Assembly: GCA_965227905.1 (NCBI GenBank) | Contig: OZ245780.1 | Span: 3,038,001 to 3,102,000, forward strand | DNA length: 64,000 nt | Origin: CBDDHT01 sp965227905 | GTDB lineage: Bacteria; Pseudomonadota; Alphaproteobacteria; Rhizobiales; Methyloligellaceae | Reading direction: 5' to 3' | Part shown: piece after piece, positions 17,455 to 26,448 of the stretch | Position numbering within the stretch: the stretch's first letter is position 1 | Layout of the letters: each line of letters opens with the position of its first letter | The notes under the pieces: generated by a model | Database searches by the model: none | What the model was told of the DNA's origin: nothing | The model's input: only the letters and a program-made list of their open reading frames with translations | Position numbers and translations under genes: made by a program

Positions 17455-18219
17455 ATGGGAAATATACGGCCTTTGGTCGCTGGTAACTGGAAAATGAACG
17501 GCCTGAAAGGCGCACTTGATGAGGTTTCTCGTCTGAAGACGCTTTTGGCAGATGGCGGATCAATCGCGGCAGATGCGATGATATGTCCAACGGCAACCTT
17601 GCTCGCGGCCCTCAGTGCCGAGGCGGCTGGTAGTGCCATTAAAACTGGCGGACAAGATTGTCATGCGGCCGAGTCTGGAGCCCACACAGGCGATATTTCC
17701 GCTGAAATGCTTGCGGATGCCGGCGCGACAGCCGTGATCGTCGGCCATTCGGAACGGCGGACGGACCATGGCGAAAGCGATACGGAAGTGTGCGCAAAGG
17801 CAGAAGCGGCTTATCGAGCCGGTCTCACTGCGATTATTTGCGTTGGCGAAACCGCTGCCGAGCGCGAACAAGGCCAAACGCTCGACGTCGTTTCAGGCCA
17901 GCTTGCGGGCTCTGTTCCCGGGAGTGCGACTGCCGCAAACACCATCATCGCCTACGAGCCTGTTTGGGCGATTGGGACCGGATTGACGCCGACAACGAGC
18001 GATATCGAAGACGTTCACCGCGCGATGCGACAAGCAATGATCGAACGATTGGGAGCAGAAGAGGGTGCGGCCGTGAAACTTCTCTACGGTGGATCCGTAA
18101 AGCCGGCGAATGCCGAAGAACTCATGGCTGTCGAAAACGTGAATGGAGCGTTGGTCGGAGGCGCAAGCCTGAAAGCCGATGATTTCTATGGGATTTTAGC
18201 GGCTTACAAGGGCGAATAG
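17455..18219 (+). CDS. tpiA: Triosephosphate isomerase
   Basis: 254-residue glycolytic enzyme interconverting dihydroxyacetone phosphate and glyceraldehyde 3-phosphate. It has the substrate-binding AGNWKMNG near the N-terminus, the catalytic His in VGHSERR, the catalytic Glu in AYEPVWAIGTG, and the phosphate-binding LLYGGSVKPANA. Start chosen at 17455 because TTGGAGGGATTA places GGAGG a few bases upstream. First gene of a plus-strand run leading to secG and pyrG. Confidence 0.98.
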   Translation: MGNIRPLVAGNWKMNGLKGALDEVSRLKTLLADGGSIAADAMICPTATLLAALSAEAAGSAIKTGGQDCHAAESGAHTGDISAEMLADAGATAVIVGHSERRTDHGESDTEVCAKAEAAYRAGLTAIICVGETAAEREQGQTLDVVSGQLAGSVPGSATAANTIIAYEPVWAIGTGLTPTTSDIEDVHRAMRQAMIERLGAEEGAAVKLLYGGSVKPANAEELMAVENVNGALVGGASLKADDFYGILAAYKGE

Positions 18220-18328
18220 TCGCGCATCGATTGTACAACTTGTATTGTTGCTAGCCATGAGTGGCACATGACGCTAATTTTGGCCGACGGAGCCGGCGCG
18301 AGCGCTGGCACGCAGGGGTCTTTGTATT

Positions 18329-19195
18329 ATGAATTGTCGCGTTCTGCGCACCGGCGGCGGTGTCTTTTCACCGCGATTCCTGTCTGGGACGGTGCTTGCT
18401 CTAGCGGTTTTGGGGCTTCATCCGGGCCAGGTCTCGGCGAAGGCTCTGAATGAAGACGCCTGTGCCGCGCTTGATGCGGAAATGCTGAGCCTTGTCGGCC
18501 AGGGCATCGACAAATCGGTGGAAAAGGGCCCTGAGTGGGGCCGGGCCAACCTGACACCTGATCAACTCGAAACAGTGAAACGGTTCCTGGTCGTCGAAGA
18601 GCAGATCGTCTTTCGCTGCAAGATTGTCGATAAGAAGCCAGTATCCAAAGTGGCCAAAGGGAAAAAGGGTACCAAGAAATCGGCTGCTGTCCCGCTGCCG
18701 CTCCGAAATCCCGAGAGAAAAACAACTGTTGTCGCGGCCGCCAGTCCTGGCCCGATTACGATGCGGGCGTCTGTAGCGGGCAATCTTGGGGCGATTATGC
18801 CGGCGAACCCGCGAACTGTCATCGCACTGCCGCACCTGAGCGCTGCTGTGGCGCCTTTACCAGGTCTGCGGAGCGGTCTGGAGCCTGCCGAACTCGCTTT
18901 GCAGCCGCCAAAGCCTGAAGACAGCAAGAAAACCGAGGAAGGCTCAACAGTTGCGGCATTGGAAGAACCGGTGAAAAAGGATCTCCCGAAGCCAGCACCT
19001 GTGATAGCGCCCGAGGCTAAGGGGCCGCTTGTGCCTCTACCGGTGCGCAATCCATTGCCCCCTGCTGCGCGCAAACAGGCGGCCAATCCGCGGCGGGAAG
19101 ACAGCCGTCGGAGGCCGGCACAGAGCGTCAAAAAGAGACGTCCCTTTGCGGACGAGGCGCCACCCAGTGCAGCTTCGGTCTTTGCTACAAATTGA
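18329..19195 (+). CDS. Exported proline/lysine-rich protein of unknown function
   Basis: 288 residues, not recognised. A signal peptide is likely (FLSGTVLALAVLGLHPGQVSAKA, cleavage near residue 38). A short folded part follows with two cysteines (DACAALDAEMLSLVGQGI...VEEQIVFRCKIVDKK). The rest is low-complexity and rich in Pro, Ala, Lys and Arg, with the repeated motif PLPxRNP (VPLPLRNPERK, VPLPVRNPLPP), suggesting an extended envelope or peptidoglycan-reaching protein. It sits between tpiA and secG in the same direction. Confidence 0.75.
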   Translation: MNCRVLRTGGGVFSPRFLSGTVLALAVLGLHPGQVSAKALNEDACAALDAEMLSLVGQGIDKSVEKGPEWGRANLTPDQLETVKRFLVVEEQIVFRCKIVDKKPVSKVAKGKKGTKKSAAVPLPLRNPERKTTVVAAASPGPITMRASVAGNLGAIMPANPRTVIALPHLSAAVAPLPGLRSGLEPAELALQPPKPEDSKKTEEGSTVAALEEPVKKDLPKPAPVIAPEAKGPLVPLPVRNPLPPAARKQAANPRREDSRRRPAQSVKKRRPFADEAPPSAASVFATN

Positions 19196-19282
19196 TGTAG
19201 AGCAAAAAGCCGCGAATTGCGGTCTGTTCAAAGCCGCGCTGATGGCTTAAAAGCGGCGCCGAACGCACTTGCGAGATTTGAG

Positions 19283-19657
19283 ATGAATACTGTCATCCTG
19301 GTTATCCATCTGATGATTGCCCTGGGCCTCGTCGGTCTTGTGCTGCTGCAGCGCTCCGAAGGGGGCGCGCTCGGTATCGGCGGCGGCGGAGGAGGCGGTG
19401 GTGGTGCCGGCGGATTCATGTCCGGCCGGGGAGCCGCGAACCTGTTGACCCGCGCTACGGCCGTGCTTGCAGCGGCGTTTTTCACCACGAGCATCATCCT
19501 GACGATCTTGGCGCAACAGCGGGCGACGCCCGACTCGATCATCAATACGACACCAACACCTGGCCAGCCAGCAGCGCCGACCAGTGGCGGTCTGACGCCG
19601 TTGCAACCTGTAAGGCCTCCGGCGCCGTCGGGTCCAGCGGTACCTCAGCCGCAGTAG
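19283..19657 (+). CDS. secG: Preprotein translocase subunit SecG
   Basis: 124-residue inner-membrane protein with two transmembrane helices (VILVIHLMIALGLVGLVLLQ and AVLAAAFFTTSIILTILA) and the conserved LLQRSEGGALGIGG turn. SecG assists SecYEG in protein export. The loop contains a run of nine glycines (GIG then G-rich to GAGGFMSGRG), and the C-terminus is a Pro-rich tail of about 45 residues. Start chosen at the ATG at 19283; upstream in-frame starts would add a non-homologous leader. Confidence 0.95.
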   Translation: MNTVILVIHLMIALGLVGLVLLQRSEGGALGIGGGGGGGGGAGGFMSGRGAANLLTRATAVLAAAFFTTSIILTILAQQRATPDSIINTTPTPGQPAAPTSGGLTPLQPVRPPAPSGPAVPQPQ

Positions 19658-19770
19658 GATGTGAACCCGGTGCCGATTCCGGTCGGCACTGGCGATCATC
19701 CCCAGTCTTTTTCATGCCCCATCATCTTTGGGGTTCGAATCACAACGTCGACGGTATATTCTGCACGCCC

Positions 19771-21399
19771 ATGGCGCGGTACATCTTCATTACTGGCGGC
19801 GTGGTTTCGTCACTCGGCAAAGGGCTCGCTTCTGCGGCATTGGGGGCACTCCTCCAAGCGCGTGGCTATAAGGTCAGGCTGAGAAAGCTCGATCCCTATC
19901 TGAATGTCGATCCCGGCACGATGAGCCCCTATCAGCACGGCGAGGTCTTCGTCACCGATGACGGTGCCGAAACGGATCTCGATCTTGGGCATTATGAACG
20001 CTTCACCGATGTGCCCTGCAGTCAGAAAGACAATGTCACCACTGGGCGGATCTACCAGAACATCCTGACGAAGGAGCGCCGCGGCGACTATCTCGGTGGT
20101 ACGGTCCAGGTCATCCCGCACGTGACCGACGCGATCAAGGAATTTGTCCTGGCCGAATCAGACGATGTCGATTTTGTCCTTTGCGAGATCGGCGGTACGG
20201 TCGGGGATATCGAAGCGCTACCCTTTTTCGAAGCCATTCGCCAACTCGGCAACGAATTGCCGCGATATGCGTCGGTCTTCATTCACCTGACGCTGATCCC
20301 ATTTATCGAGAGTGCCGGAGAGCTGAAGACGAAGCCGACACAGCACTCGGTGAAGGAGTTGCGCTCGATCGGTATTCAGCCGGATATTCTTTTGTGCCGG
20401 TGCGACAGGCCGGTGCCGAGTGACGAACGTCGCAAGATTGCACTCTTCTGCAATGTCCGAGAAGAGGCTGTCATTCAGGCGCTTGACGTTGGAACGATCT
20501 ATGACGTTCCCTGCTCCTATCATGCCGAAGGGCTCGATGACGAAGTCATGCGTGCATTCGCAATTGACGATGCGCCACGGCCTGAACTGGGGGAATGGCA
20601 ACGTATTTCAAGGCGGATCGCCAATCCGGACGGTGAGGTTACCGTTGCCATTGTCGGCAAATATACCGGACTGAAAGACGCCTATAAGTCGCTTAATGAA
20701 GCGCTCGTCCATGGTGGTATCGCCAACAAGGTGAAGGTCAATCTCGAATGGATCGAATCCGAGATCTTTGAGAAGGAAGACCCGACACCCTATCTCGGCG
20801 ACGTGCACGGCATTCTGGTACCGGGAGGCTTCGGCGAACGCGGCTCGGAAGGCAAGATCCAGGCGGCGGGGTTCGCGCGCACGCGTCATCTTCCTTATTT
20901 CGGAATTTGTTTCGGCATGCAGATGGCCGTGATTGAAGCGGCACGGAGTCTCGCGGGCATCAATGGCGCCGGCTCGACGGAATTCGGCGAGACAGCCGAG
21001 CCTATCGTCGGTCTCATGACCGAGTGGATGAAGGGCGATGAAATCGAGCGCCGCCAGGCCAACGGCAACTTAGGCGGCACGATGCGGCTCGGTGCCTATG
21101 AAGCCGCCTTGGCAGTCGGAAGCCATGTCGCAGATATCTACAATGCCACGACCATATTTGAGCGCCACCGTCATCGCTATGAGGTGAACACCGGATATCG
21201 TGAACGGTTGGAAAATGCCGGCGTGAAATTCTCCGGTCTTTCTCCCGATGGCTTGCTGCCTGAGATTATCGAGATTCCCGATCATCCTTGGTTTATCGGC
21301 GTGCAGTTTCATCCCGAGCTCAAATCGCGCCCCTTCGAACCGCATCCCCTGTTCGCGTCCTTCATTGCTGCAACGGTTGAGCAGAGCCGACTGGTCTAA
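19771..21399 (+). CDS. pyrG: CTP synthase
   Basis: 542 residues. The N-terminal synthetase domain (MARYIFITGGVVSSLGKGLASAALG) aminates UTP to CTP using ATP. The C-terminal glutaminase domain provides ammonia from glutamine and has the nucleophile Cys in YFGICFGMQMAVIEAAR and the His/Glu pair in GVQFHPELKSRP. Start chosen at MARYIF, the family's usual N-terminus. It follows secG and precedes kdsA by three bases. Confidence 0.98.
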   Translation: MARYIFITGGVVSSLGKGLASAALGALLQARGYKVRLRKLDPYLNVDPGTMSPYQHGEVFVTDDGAETDLDLGHYERFTDVPCSQKDNVTTGRIYQNILTKERRGDYLGGTVQVIPHVTDAIKEFVLAESDDVDFVLCEIGGTVGDIEALPFFEAIRQLGNELPRYASVFIHLTLIPFIESAGELKTKPTQHSVKELRSIGIQPDILLCRCDRPVPSDERRKIALFCNVREEAVIQALDVGTIYDVPCSYHAEGLDDEVMRAFAIDDAPRPELGEWQRISRRIANPDGEVTVAIVGKYTGLKDAYKSLNEALVHGGIANKVKVNLEWIESEIFEKEDPTPYLGDVHGILVPGGFGERGSEGKIQAAGFARTRHLPYFGICFGMQMAVIEAARSLAGINGAGSTEFGETAEPIVGLMTEWMKGDEIERRQANGNLGGTMRLGAYEAALAVGSHVADIYNATTIFERHRHRYEVNTGYRERLENAGVKFSGLSPDGLLPEIIEIPDHPWFIGVQFHPELKSRPFEPHPLFASFIAATVEQSRLV

Positions 21400-21402
21400 G
21401 TC

Positions 21403-22266
21403 ATGAATGAGTTGATGAATGAGATTCCACCCAACCCTCGTGTCGAGGTTGGAGGGGTCACGATCGCTAATGATGCGCGGATTGCCTTGTTCGCAGGACC
21501 ATGCGCGTTGGAGAGCCGTGAGCACGCCCTCGAAATGGCGTCGGCACTCAAGGAGATTACCAGCAGGCTTGGCATCGGTTTGATCTACAAATCGTCCTTC
21601 GATAAAGCCAATCGGACAAGTCTGTCGAGTGCCCGAGGCCTTGGAATTGATGGCGCTCTGCCAATCTTTGCCGAGGTCAAGGAAAGCCTCGGATTGCCGG
21701 TAGTGACCGATGTCCACGAGCCAGAGCAGTGCGCGAAAGTCGCTGAAGTGGTCGATGTCCTCCAAATCCCGGCTTTTCTCTGTCGGCAAACCGATCTCGT
21801 TGTGGCAGCAGCCAAGACCGGCCGGATCGTCAAAATCAAGAAGGGGCAGTTTCTCGCACCCTGGGATATGAAGAATGTCATCGCGAAGGCGTTGGCTGCA
21901 GGAAACCCCAACGTGCTGATAACGGAGCGTGGCGTCAGTTTCGGATACAATACACTCGTCTCGGACATGCGGGCTCTGCCTCAGCTCGCGGCAATGGGCG
22001 CGCCGGTCATTTTCGATGCGACCCACTCTGTGCAGCAGCCGGGCGGGCAGGGTGCCACATCCGGAGGTCAACGAGAGTTCGTGCCGGTCCTGGCCAGAGC
22101 TGCCGTCGCTGTCGGCGTAGCGGGTCTCTTCATCGAGACCCACCAGGACCCGGATACCGCGCCCTCTGACGGGCCCAACATGGTACCGTTGAAGGAACTC
22201 GAGCCACTCTTACGGCGCCTGCTGGCAATCGACGATGTGATAAAGGCGAGCGCTGAAACAGCATAG
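21403..22266 (+). CDS. kdsA: 3-deoxy-D-manno-octulosonate 8-phosphate synthase (KDO8P synthase)
   Basis: 287 residues. It condenses phosphoenolpyruvate with arabinose 5-phosphate for the inner core of lipopolysaccharide. Motifs are FAGPCALESREHALEMA, YKSSFDKANRTS, IKIKKGQFLAPWDM, FDATHSVQQPGG and ETHQDPDTAPSDGPN. The Cys in GPCALES is the mark of the metal-dependent class; E. coli-type enzymes have Asn there. An alternative ATG lies at 21415. Lipopolysaccharide synthesis confirms a Gram-negative host. Confidence 0.97.
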   Translation: MNELMNEIPPNPRVEVGGVTIANDARIALFAGPCALESREHALEMASALKEITSRLGIGLIYKSSFDKANRTSLSSARGLGIDGALPIFAEVKESLGLPVVTDVHEPEQCAKVAEVVDVLQIPAFLCRQTDLVVAAAKTGRIVKIKKGQFLAPWDMKNVIAKALAAGNPNVLITERGVSFGYNTLVSDMRALPQLAAMGAPVIFDATHSVQQPGGQGATSGGQREFVPVLARAAVAVGVAGLFIETHQDPDTAPSDGPNMVPLKELEPLLRRLLAIDDVIKASAETA

Positions 22267-22291
22267 CCGATGGTTTGCCGGTAGCTGTTTG

Positions 22292-23314
22292 TCATTTATA
22301 CGCAACGGCGGCGCTGGCCGGACCAGCGAGCGGAATGATTTCGAAGTTTCGGAAACCCGCCTCGCGGCACCAGCCGATGAAATCCGCTCCTGTGAAATCG
22401 AATGCGTCACCAAACTCGATCAGCATATTGAGGGACATCAGGAGGCCTGCGGCATTCTCTCGCCGGGCATCGTCGATGAGCGATTCTATCGCGATGAAGG
22501 CACCGCCGTCTGGGAGAGCATCATAGGCCTTCGCGATAAGGACTTTTTTCTTCTCCAGGTTCCAATCATGCAGGATCATACCCATCGATATGATGTCCGC
22601 TCGAGGTAACCGATCGGCGAAAAAGTCTCCTGCCGCCGTGACAACGCGGCTCTGGAGCCCGTCTTCCTCAATGTACCGTTCGGCGATCGGTCCCACCTCG
22701 GGTAGATCGAAGCTCGTGCAATGCATGTGGGGGTGCGCTTTCGCAACGAAACGCGAAAGCTGGGCTGTGGCTCCGCCGACGTCGCAGAGCGTCTTGTATT
22801 TCGAAAAGTCGAACCTACTCACCAATACCTTGAAACGTTCACCGGATGCCCCGGCCATGGCCAGCATAAACTGCTCAAGGCGTGCCGGATCGGCATAGAG
22901 AGTTTCGAACATGGGTGCGTCCGAGTGCTTGGTCTCGTTCTGAGGCGCTCCGGTTTTGAGTGCATCGGTCAGGTCGGCCCAGAAGCGGTAACCGCGGTCG
23001 TTGGCCATCTCCAAGATCCCGCCGACATAGTCCGGACTTGACCGGTCGAGAAAACGAGCGGTTTCCGCCGTGTTGGAATAGATCGCGTCAGGTCCATCGC
23101 CACTTCTCTGTAGAAAGCCGAGAGCGACAAGTGCGTCTGGAAAATCCGGTATGGCGCGAGGATGCAGATCCAGCTTTTCGGCAATAGACTGGGCGGACAT
23201 CGCGCCATCGGCAAGGGCTGAAAAGAGATCCAATTCAATTCCGGACTGCAGCACCTTGGCAGCCTGATACCCCAGACCCACCTGCATGATGCGCAATGGC
23301 GTCAGTTCAGCCAT
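22292..23314 (-). CDS. SAM-dependent O-methyltransferase (hydroxyneurosporene/acetylserotonin type)
   Basis: 340 residues. An N-terminal winged-helix dimerisation domain (LRIMQVGLGYQAAKVLQSGIELDLFSALADGAMSAQSIAEKLDLHPRAI) is followed by a Rossmann methyltransferase domain with the SAM loop LCDVGGATAQLSRFVAKAHP and the general-base region ISMGMILHDWNLEKKKVLIAKAYDALPDGGAFIAIE. Family members methylate hydroxyls on small molecules. Start chosen at 23314 because CGGAGAAG precedes it; an in-frame TTG at 23440 is weaker. It is divergent from the ComA-like gene. Confidence 0.9.
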   Translation of the reverse strand: MAELTPLRIMQVGLGYQAAKVLQSGIELDLFSALADGAMSAQSIAEKLDLHPRAIPDFPDALVALGFLQRSGDGPDAIYSNTAETARFLDRSSPDYVGGILEMANDRGYRFWADLTDALKTGAPQNETKHSDAPMFETLYADPARLEQFMLAMAGASGERFKVLVSRFDFSKYKTLCDVGGATAQLSRFVAKAHPHMHCTSFDLPEVGPIAERYIEEDGLQSRVVTAAGDFFADRLPRADIISMGMILHDWNLEKKKVLIAKAYDALPDGGAFIAIESLIDDARRENAAGLLMSLNMLIEFGDAFDFTGADFIGWCREAGFRNFEIIPLAGPASAAVAYK

Positions 23315-23477
23315 TGTCTTCTCCGTTCTTGTTTGCTCGAGGTTGGTGTTTTTCGCCAATTGGTTCTGTATCGAACGGGTTTGTATGCTTCTGTCGTATT
23401 CCGGTAGGAATGCTCGAATTTCGTCAATCAAGGCATCCAATCACATTCGCATTCATACAGCCTGAAGGGAATGCATC

Positions 23478-24266
23478 ATGCTGACCATCAACCACCCTCG
23501 TGACGATCGGGCCAATCGGATCGGCAAAACGATCATGATGGATGTCGGCCCGGATGTTTATGGCTGGACCGGTCCTCGGGGACTTGCCGATTTGTTGGAG
23601 GTAGCAGGGCACTATATCGATGTCGCCAAGATCTGGGCTCTGAACGCTGCGACCATGCCGGAAACCTATGTGAAGGATAGCATCCGACAATATGACGAAG
23701 CGGGAATTGAAACCTTCGCGGGCGGTTTGCTGTTCGAATATGCCTATCTCAAGAACGATGTGGAAGGGCTCATCGCGCGCCTCAATCATCTCGGTCTTGG
23801 CGGCGTAGAGGTCTCGGAGAACTATATTTCGCTTAATGACAATGACCGTCTTCGGTCAATCGGCGCCTTGTCGGACGCGGGCCTTGAGGTGGTGTTCGAA
23901 TTCGGCCGTAAAGTTCCAGACACGCCACTGGATGTGCGCGCCCTGGAGAACACGGTTGCACGGGTTGCCGGCGCGGGTGCTCATCATGTCATCCTGGAAC
24001 AGGGGGAGTTCGATATTCTTGCTGCGGAGCGGCCAGATGAACTGGAGGCTCTCAAATCAGCCTCTTGGTTCAATGCCGTCTTTGTCGAAATTGACAGCGA
24101 TCGCTTCCCAGACCAGCACGTTGATATGATCAAGCGCTTCGGTCCCGATGTGAATCTGGCCAATGTCGCGCCGGCCCATATCATTCGCCTGGAGAACTTT
24201 CGCCGCGGCCTCGGCCGCGCCATCGACTATCCGTTCTTCAAAGCACTGACCGCGGACGAGGCTTAG
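23478..24266 (+). CDS. ComA-like phosphosulfolactate synthase family protein
   Basis: 262-residue TIM-barrel protein. Strings such as KTIMMDVGPDVYGWTGPRGLADLLEVAGHYIDVAKIWALNAA, ETFAGGLLFEYAYLKND, GVEVSENYISL and VFEFGRK fit the ComA family. ComA joins sulfite to phosphoenolpyruvate to give phosphosulfolactate, for coenzyme M in methanogens and sulfolactate in some bacteria. Neither comB nor comC is seen here, so the bacterial role is unclear. Its stop codon overlaps the convergent DUF1835 gene's stop. Confidence 0.85.
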   Translation: MLTINHPRDDRANRIGKTIMMDVGPDVYGWTGPRGLADLLEVAGHYIDVAKIWALNAATMPETYVKDSIRQYDEAGIETFAGGLLFEYAYLKNDVEGLIARLNHLGLGGVEVSENYISLNDNDRLRSIGALSDAGLEVVFEFGRKVPDTPLDVRALENTVARVAGAGAHHVILEQGEFDILAAERPDELEALKSASWFNAVFVEIDSDRFPDQHVDMIKRFGPDVNLANVAPAHIIRLENFRRGLGRAIDYPFFKALTADEA

Positions 24267-25252
24267 GTCTCTGGCGCGATCACTCTTTTGGTCCGCGAGT
24301 CCCAACGCCACAAGTTCTTGTTGGTGATATGGGTACCACCAAGCCAGAGATCGATCTGGGCATGATCGGCGCGATCTTCTCTTGCGGCAAGAATCTCGTT
24401 CCCGACGACTGTGAGACGAAGTTCGCTATCGAGATACATCAAACGGCCTTCCTCATCCATTTCGGGATTGAAGGGACCGGCCTCGACACCATCGACCGCA
24501 GGGGAGGGGCCTGCGGCAAGCTCATCCAGCACACTCCAGAAACTCCAGTCGCCCATAAATGATGCGGTCTCCTGGGCCTGGCACGCCGCGAACAATTCGC
24601 GCGCGCGCGTAACGCCCGAGCGGATTGCCCTCAGGATCTGTCGCTGGGACCGGGTCAGTCCGGAATTCGCATCGGGAAGCTCTTCGAGCGTGCGCAGGAT
24701 TGCCGGTCGCAGATGTTGCAGGGGTGTCAGATCCTCATCCAGGAGCGATGCCCAGAGTTCCGGAGTGCGCTGGCGGTAGGCCCGCCAGGCACGACAGGCC
24801 AGCTCGATCTGTTCCTGACTAACCGGTGTCGCATATTCGCCGATCCGGCCCAATTCCTCGACGCCCTGACGGCCGAGATAGTCGTCCGCCTGCACCAGCA
24901 TCAGATTATCGTCATCGCGCGGATGATCGGAAAACCAATCGAGGATCTGGATGAGTTGAAGCTGGTCGTACAGATCGTGTTCGAACCAGAGGGTGACACG
25001 GTCAAATTCTGTATTGATCGCGAGACCGCGATCTCGCGCTTTGAGCGCCTCGATGATTTCGACATGGGTTCCCCAACCGCGGTCAGCGAGATAGTCGGCG
25101 CGAATCTCGGAAAGCTCTTCGATCGTATCGGTCCTGGGGACAGGGCCTTCATGAAGCACGTCTCGCCAGGGCAATATTTCGGCACCATGCATGGTGCTGC
25201 GAAGTAATTCACCCGCAGCGTCTCCATTTGTGATGATGAGTTCCGGTCCCAT
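24263..25252 (-). CDS. DUF1835 domain protein
   Basis: 329 residues. The N-terminal DUF1835 pattern is visible (ELIITNGDAAGELLRSTMHGAEILPWRDVLHEGPVPRTDTIEELSEIRADYL), followed by an alpha-helical region (WFEHDLYDQLQLIQILDWFSDH; LTPLQHLRPAILRTLEELPDANSGLTRSQRQILRAI). No enzymatic activity is known to me for the family. The ATG at 25252 follows an AGGTG; an in-frame GTG lies nine bases earlier. The gene ends in a four-base tail-to-tail overlap with the ComA-like gene. Confidence 0.85.
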   Translation of the reverse strand: MGPELIITNGDAAGELLRSTMHGAEILPWRDVLHEGPVPRTDTIEELSEIRADYLADRGWGTHVEIIEALKARDRGLAINTEFDRVTLWFEHDLYDQLQLIQILDWFSDHPRDDDNLMLVQADDYLGRQGVEELGRIGEYATPVSQEQIELACRAWRAYRQRTPELWASLLDEDLTPLQHLRPAILRTLEELPDANSGLTRSQRQILRAIRSGVTRARELFAACQAQETASFMGDWSFWSVLDELAAGPSPAVDGVEAGPFNPEMDEEGRLMYLDSELRLTVVGNEILAAREDRADHAQIDLWLGGTHITNKNLWRWDSRTKRVIAPET

Positions 25253-25323
25253 GTGGCACACCTAGAGTTTTGGAATTGCGTTCGAGAACGTTGGTCTGAT
25301 CGGCCGGTCCATGACCTAGCGCG

Positions 25324-25785
25324 TCAGCCGCGCCCGCGATAGGGGGGAACGCCCTGGTCGGGCAGCCAAAGGTCTTCCGGAGGCTTGCCCGTCTGCCAGA
25401 AGACATCGATTGGAATACCGCCACGCGGATACCAGTAGCCTCCGATACGAAGCCAGCGCGGTGCAATTTCGGCGCAGATGCGCTTGCCGATCGCCACGGT
25501 ACAGTCCTCGTGAAAGGCTCCGTGATTGCGGAAGGAGCCGAGATAGAGTTTCAGCGACTTGGATTCGACGATCCAGGCCTCCGGAACATAGTCGATTACC
25601 AGATGCGCAAAGTCTGGCTGGCCCGTCACGGGGCAGATCGATGTAAATTCCGGACACACAAAACGTGTCACATAGGCTGTGCCCATGTGGGGATTGGCAA
25701 CCTTCTCCAATACCGCCTCATCCGGTGAGGCAGGCATAGCGCTCTGAGCGCCAAGGGCCGTCAGCTCGTGATTCTTGTCACTCAT
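25324..25785 (-). CDS. queF: NADPH-dependent 7-cyano-7-deazaguanine reductase
   Basis: 153-residue single-domain (type I) QueF, which reduces the nitrile of preQ0 to preQ1 in queuosine synthesis for tRNA. Diagnostic motifs are the catalytic Cys in EFTSICPVTGQPDFAH and the QueF motif WIVESKSLKLYLGSFRNHGAFHEDC. Start at the ATG at 25785; a TTG nine bases upstream is possible. Other que genes are not in the window. It lies just downstream of a TetR gene in the same direction (18-base gap). Confidence 0.96.
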   Translation of the reverse strand: MSDKNHELTALGAQSAMPASPDEAVLEKVANPHMGTAYVTRFVCPEFTSICPVTGQPDFAHLVIDYVPEAWIVESKSLKLYLGSFRNHGAFHEDCTVAIGKRICAEIAPRWLRIGGYWYPRGGIPIDVFWQTGKPPEDLWLPDQGVPPYRGRG

Positions 25786-25803
25786 GAAAGGCAAGCATTG
25801 TCG

Positions 25804-26382
25804 TTATGCGTCTGCAGCATGATTGCGAAGAACCGCGTTGCAGGCCCGGTCGAAGATCGTCATGTCATTGGCTGTCTTGGCAATAATCAGTGCACCTTCC
25901 AGCGAGGTGACGATGGTGACGGCCTGGGTTCGGGCTGCATCGTCGCCGCCTATCGTGTCCGTCAGCCAGTCGAGAAGCCAGGCAAAAAAGCCGGCAACCT
26001 CTTTGCGAACGGCCGCTGGCAAAATCTCAGATTCCGCACCAAGGAGCCCGCAGAGGCACATCGCACTCTTGTCTGCTGCAGCTTGTTGAAAGACGGAGAC
26101 GAGGCACGCGATTCGAACGCCGACGGGATGCTCGGGCCCGGCATTGGCTTCTAGGTGCTCGCGCACGCGTTCTCGATAGCGGCGAACCAGGGCAACACCC
26201 AGCACTTCCTTGGTCGGGAAGTGGTAGTGGACGCTGGCGCTCTTGATGGAAACATCGGCGGCCAGGTCTCGAAAGCTGACGTCGCTGTAACCGCCGGCAC
26301 GCATGCGTCCTTCGGCGGCATCAAGGATGAGATCGGATGTACTCGGCATGCCGCTTTCTAGCATGGAATCTCGGTTCGTCAT
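25804..26382 (-). CDS. TetR-family transcriptional regulator
   Basis: 192 residues. An N-terminal helix-turn-helix (LILDAAEGRMRAGGYSDVSFRDLAADVSIKSASVHYHFPTKEVL, about residues 18-61) is followed by an all-helical ligand domain (LVSVFQQAAADKSAMCLCGLLGAESEILPAAVRKEVAGFFAWLLDWLTDTIGG) of the YxaF/AcuR-like group that carries a conserved MCLCG-type stretch. Such proteins often sense electrophiles or short organic acids. It is divergent from a glutathione S-transferase gene with a palindrome between them. Confidence 0.92.
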   Translation of the reverse strand: MTNRDSMLESGMPSTSDLILDAAEGRMRAGGYSDVSFRDLAADVSIKSASVHYHFPTKEVLGVALVRRYRERVREHLEANAGPEHPVGVRIACLVSVFQQAAADKSAMCLCGLLGAESEILPAAVRKEVAGFFAWLLDWLTDTIGGDDAARTQAVTIVTSLEGALIIAKTANDMTIFDRACNAVLRNHAADA

Positions 26383-26434
26383 TGGTCGAATGTGTCCCAG
26401 GGTTGACGGAAAGCAACTTTGGCCATATGTCTAC

Positions 26435-26448
26435 CTATCAGTAGATAG
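26435..26448. promoter_or_regulatory. Candidate TetR operator
   Basis: Perfect inverted repeat CTATC-AGTA-GATAG in the 97-base space between the divergent TetR and glutathione S-transferase genes. Its size and place fit an operator through which the TetR protein represses itself and the transferase. Inferred from layout. Confidence 0.55.
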
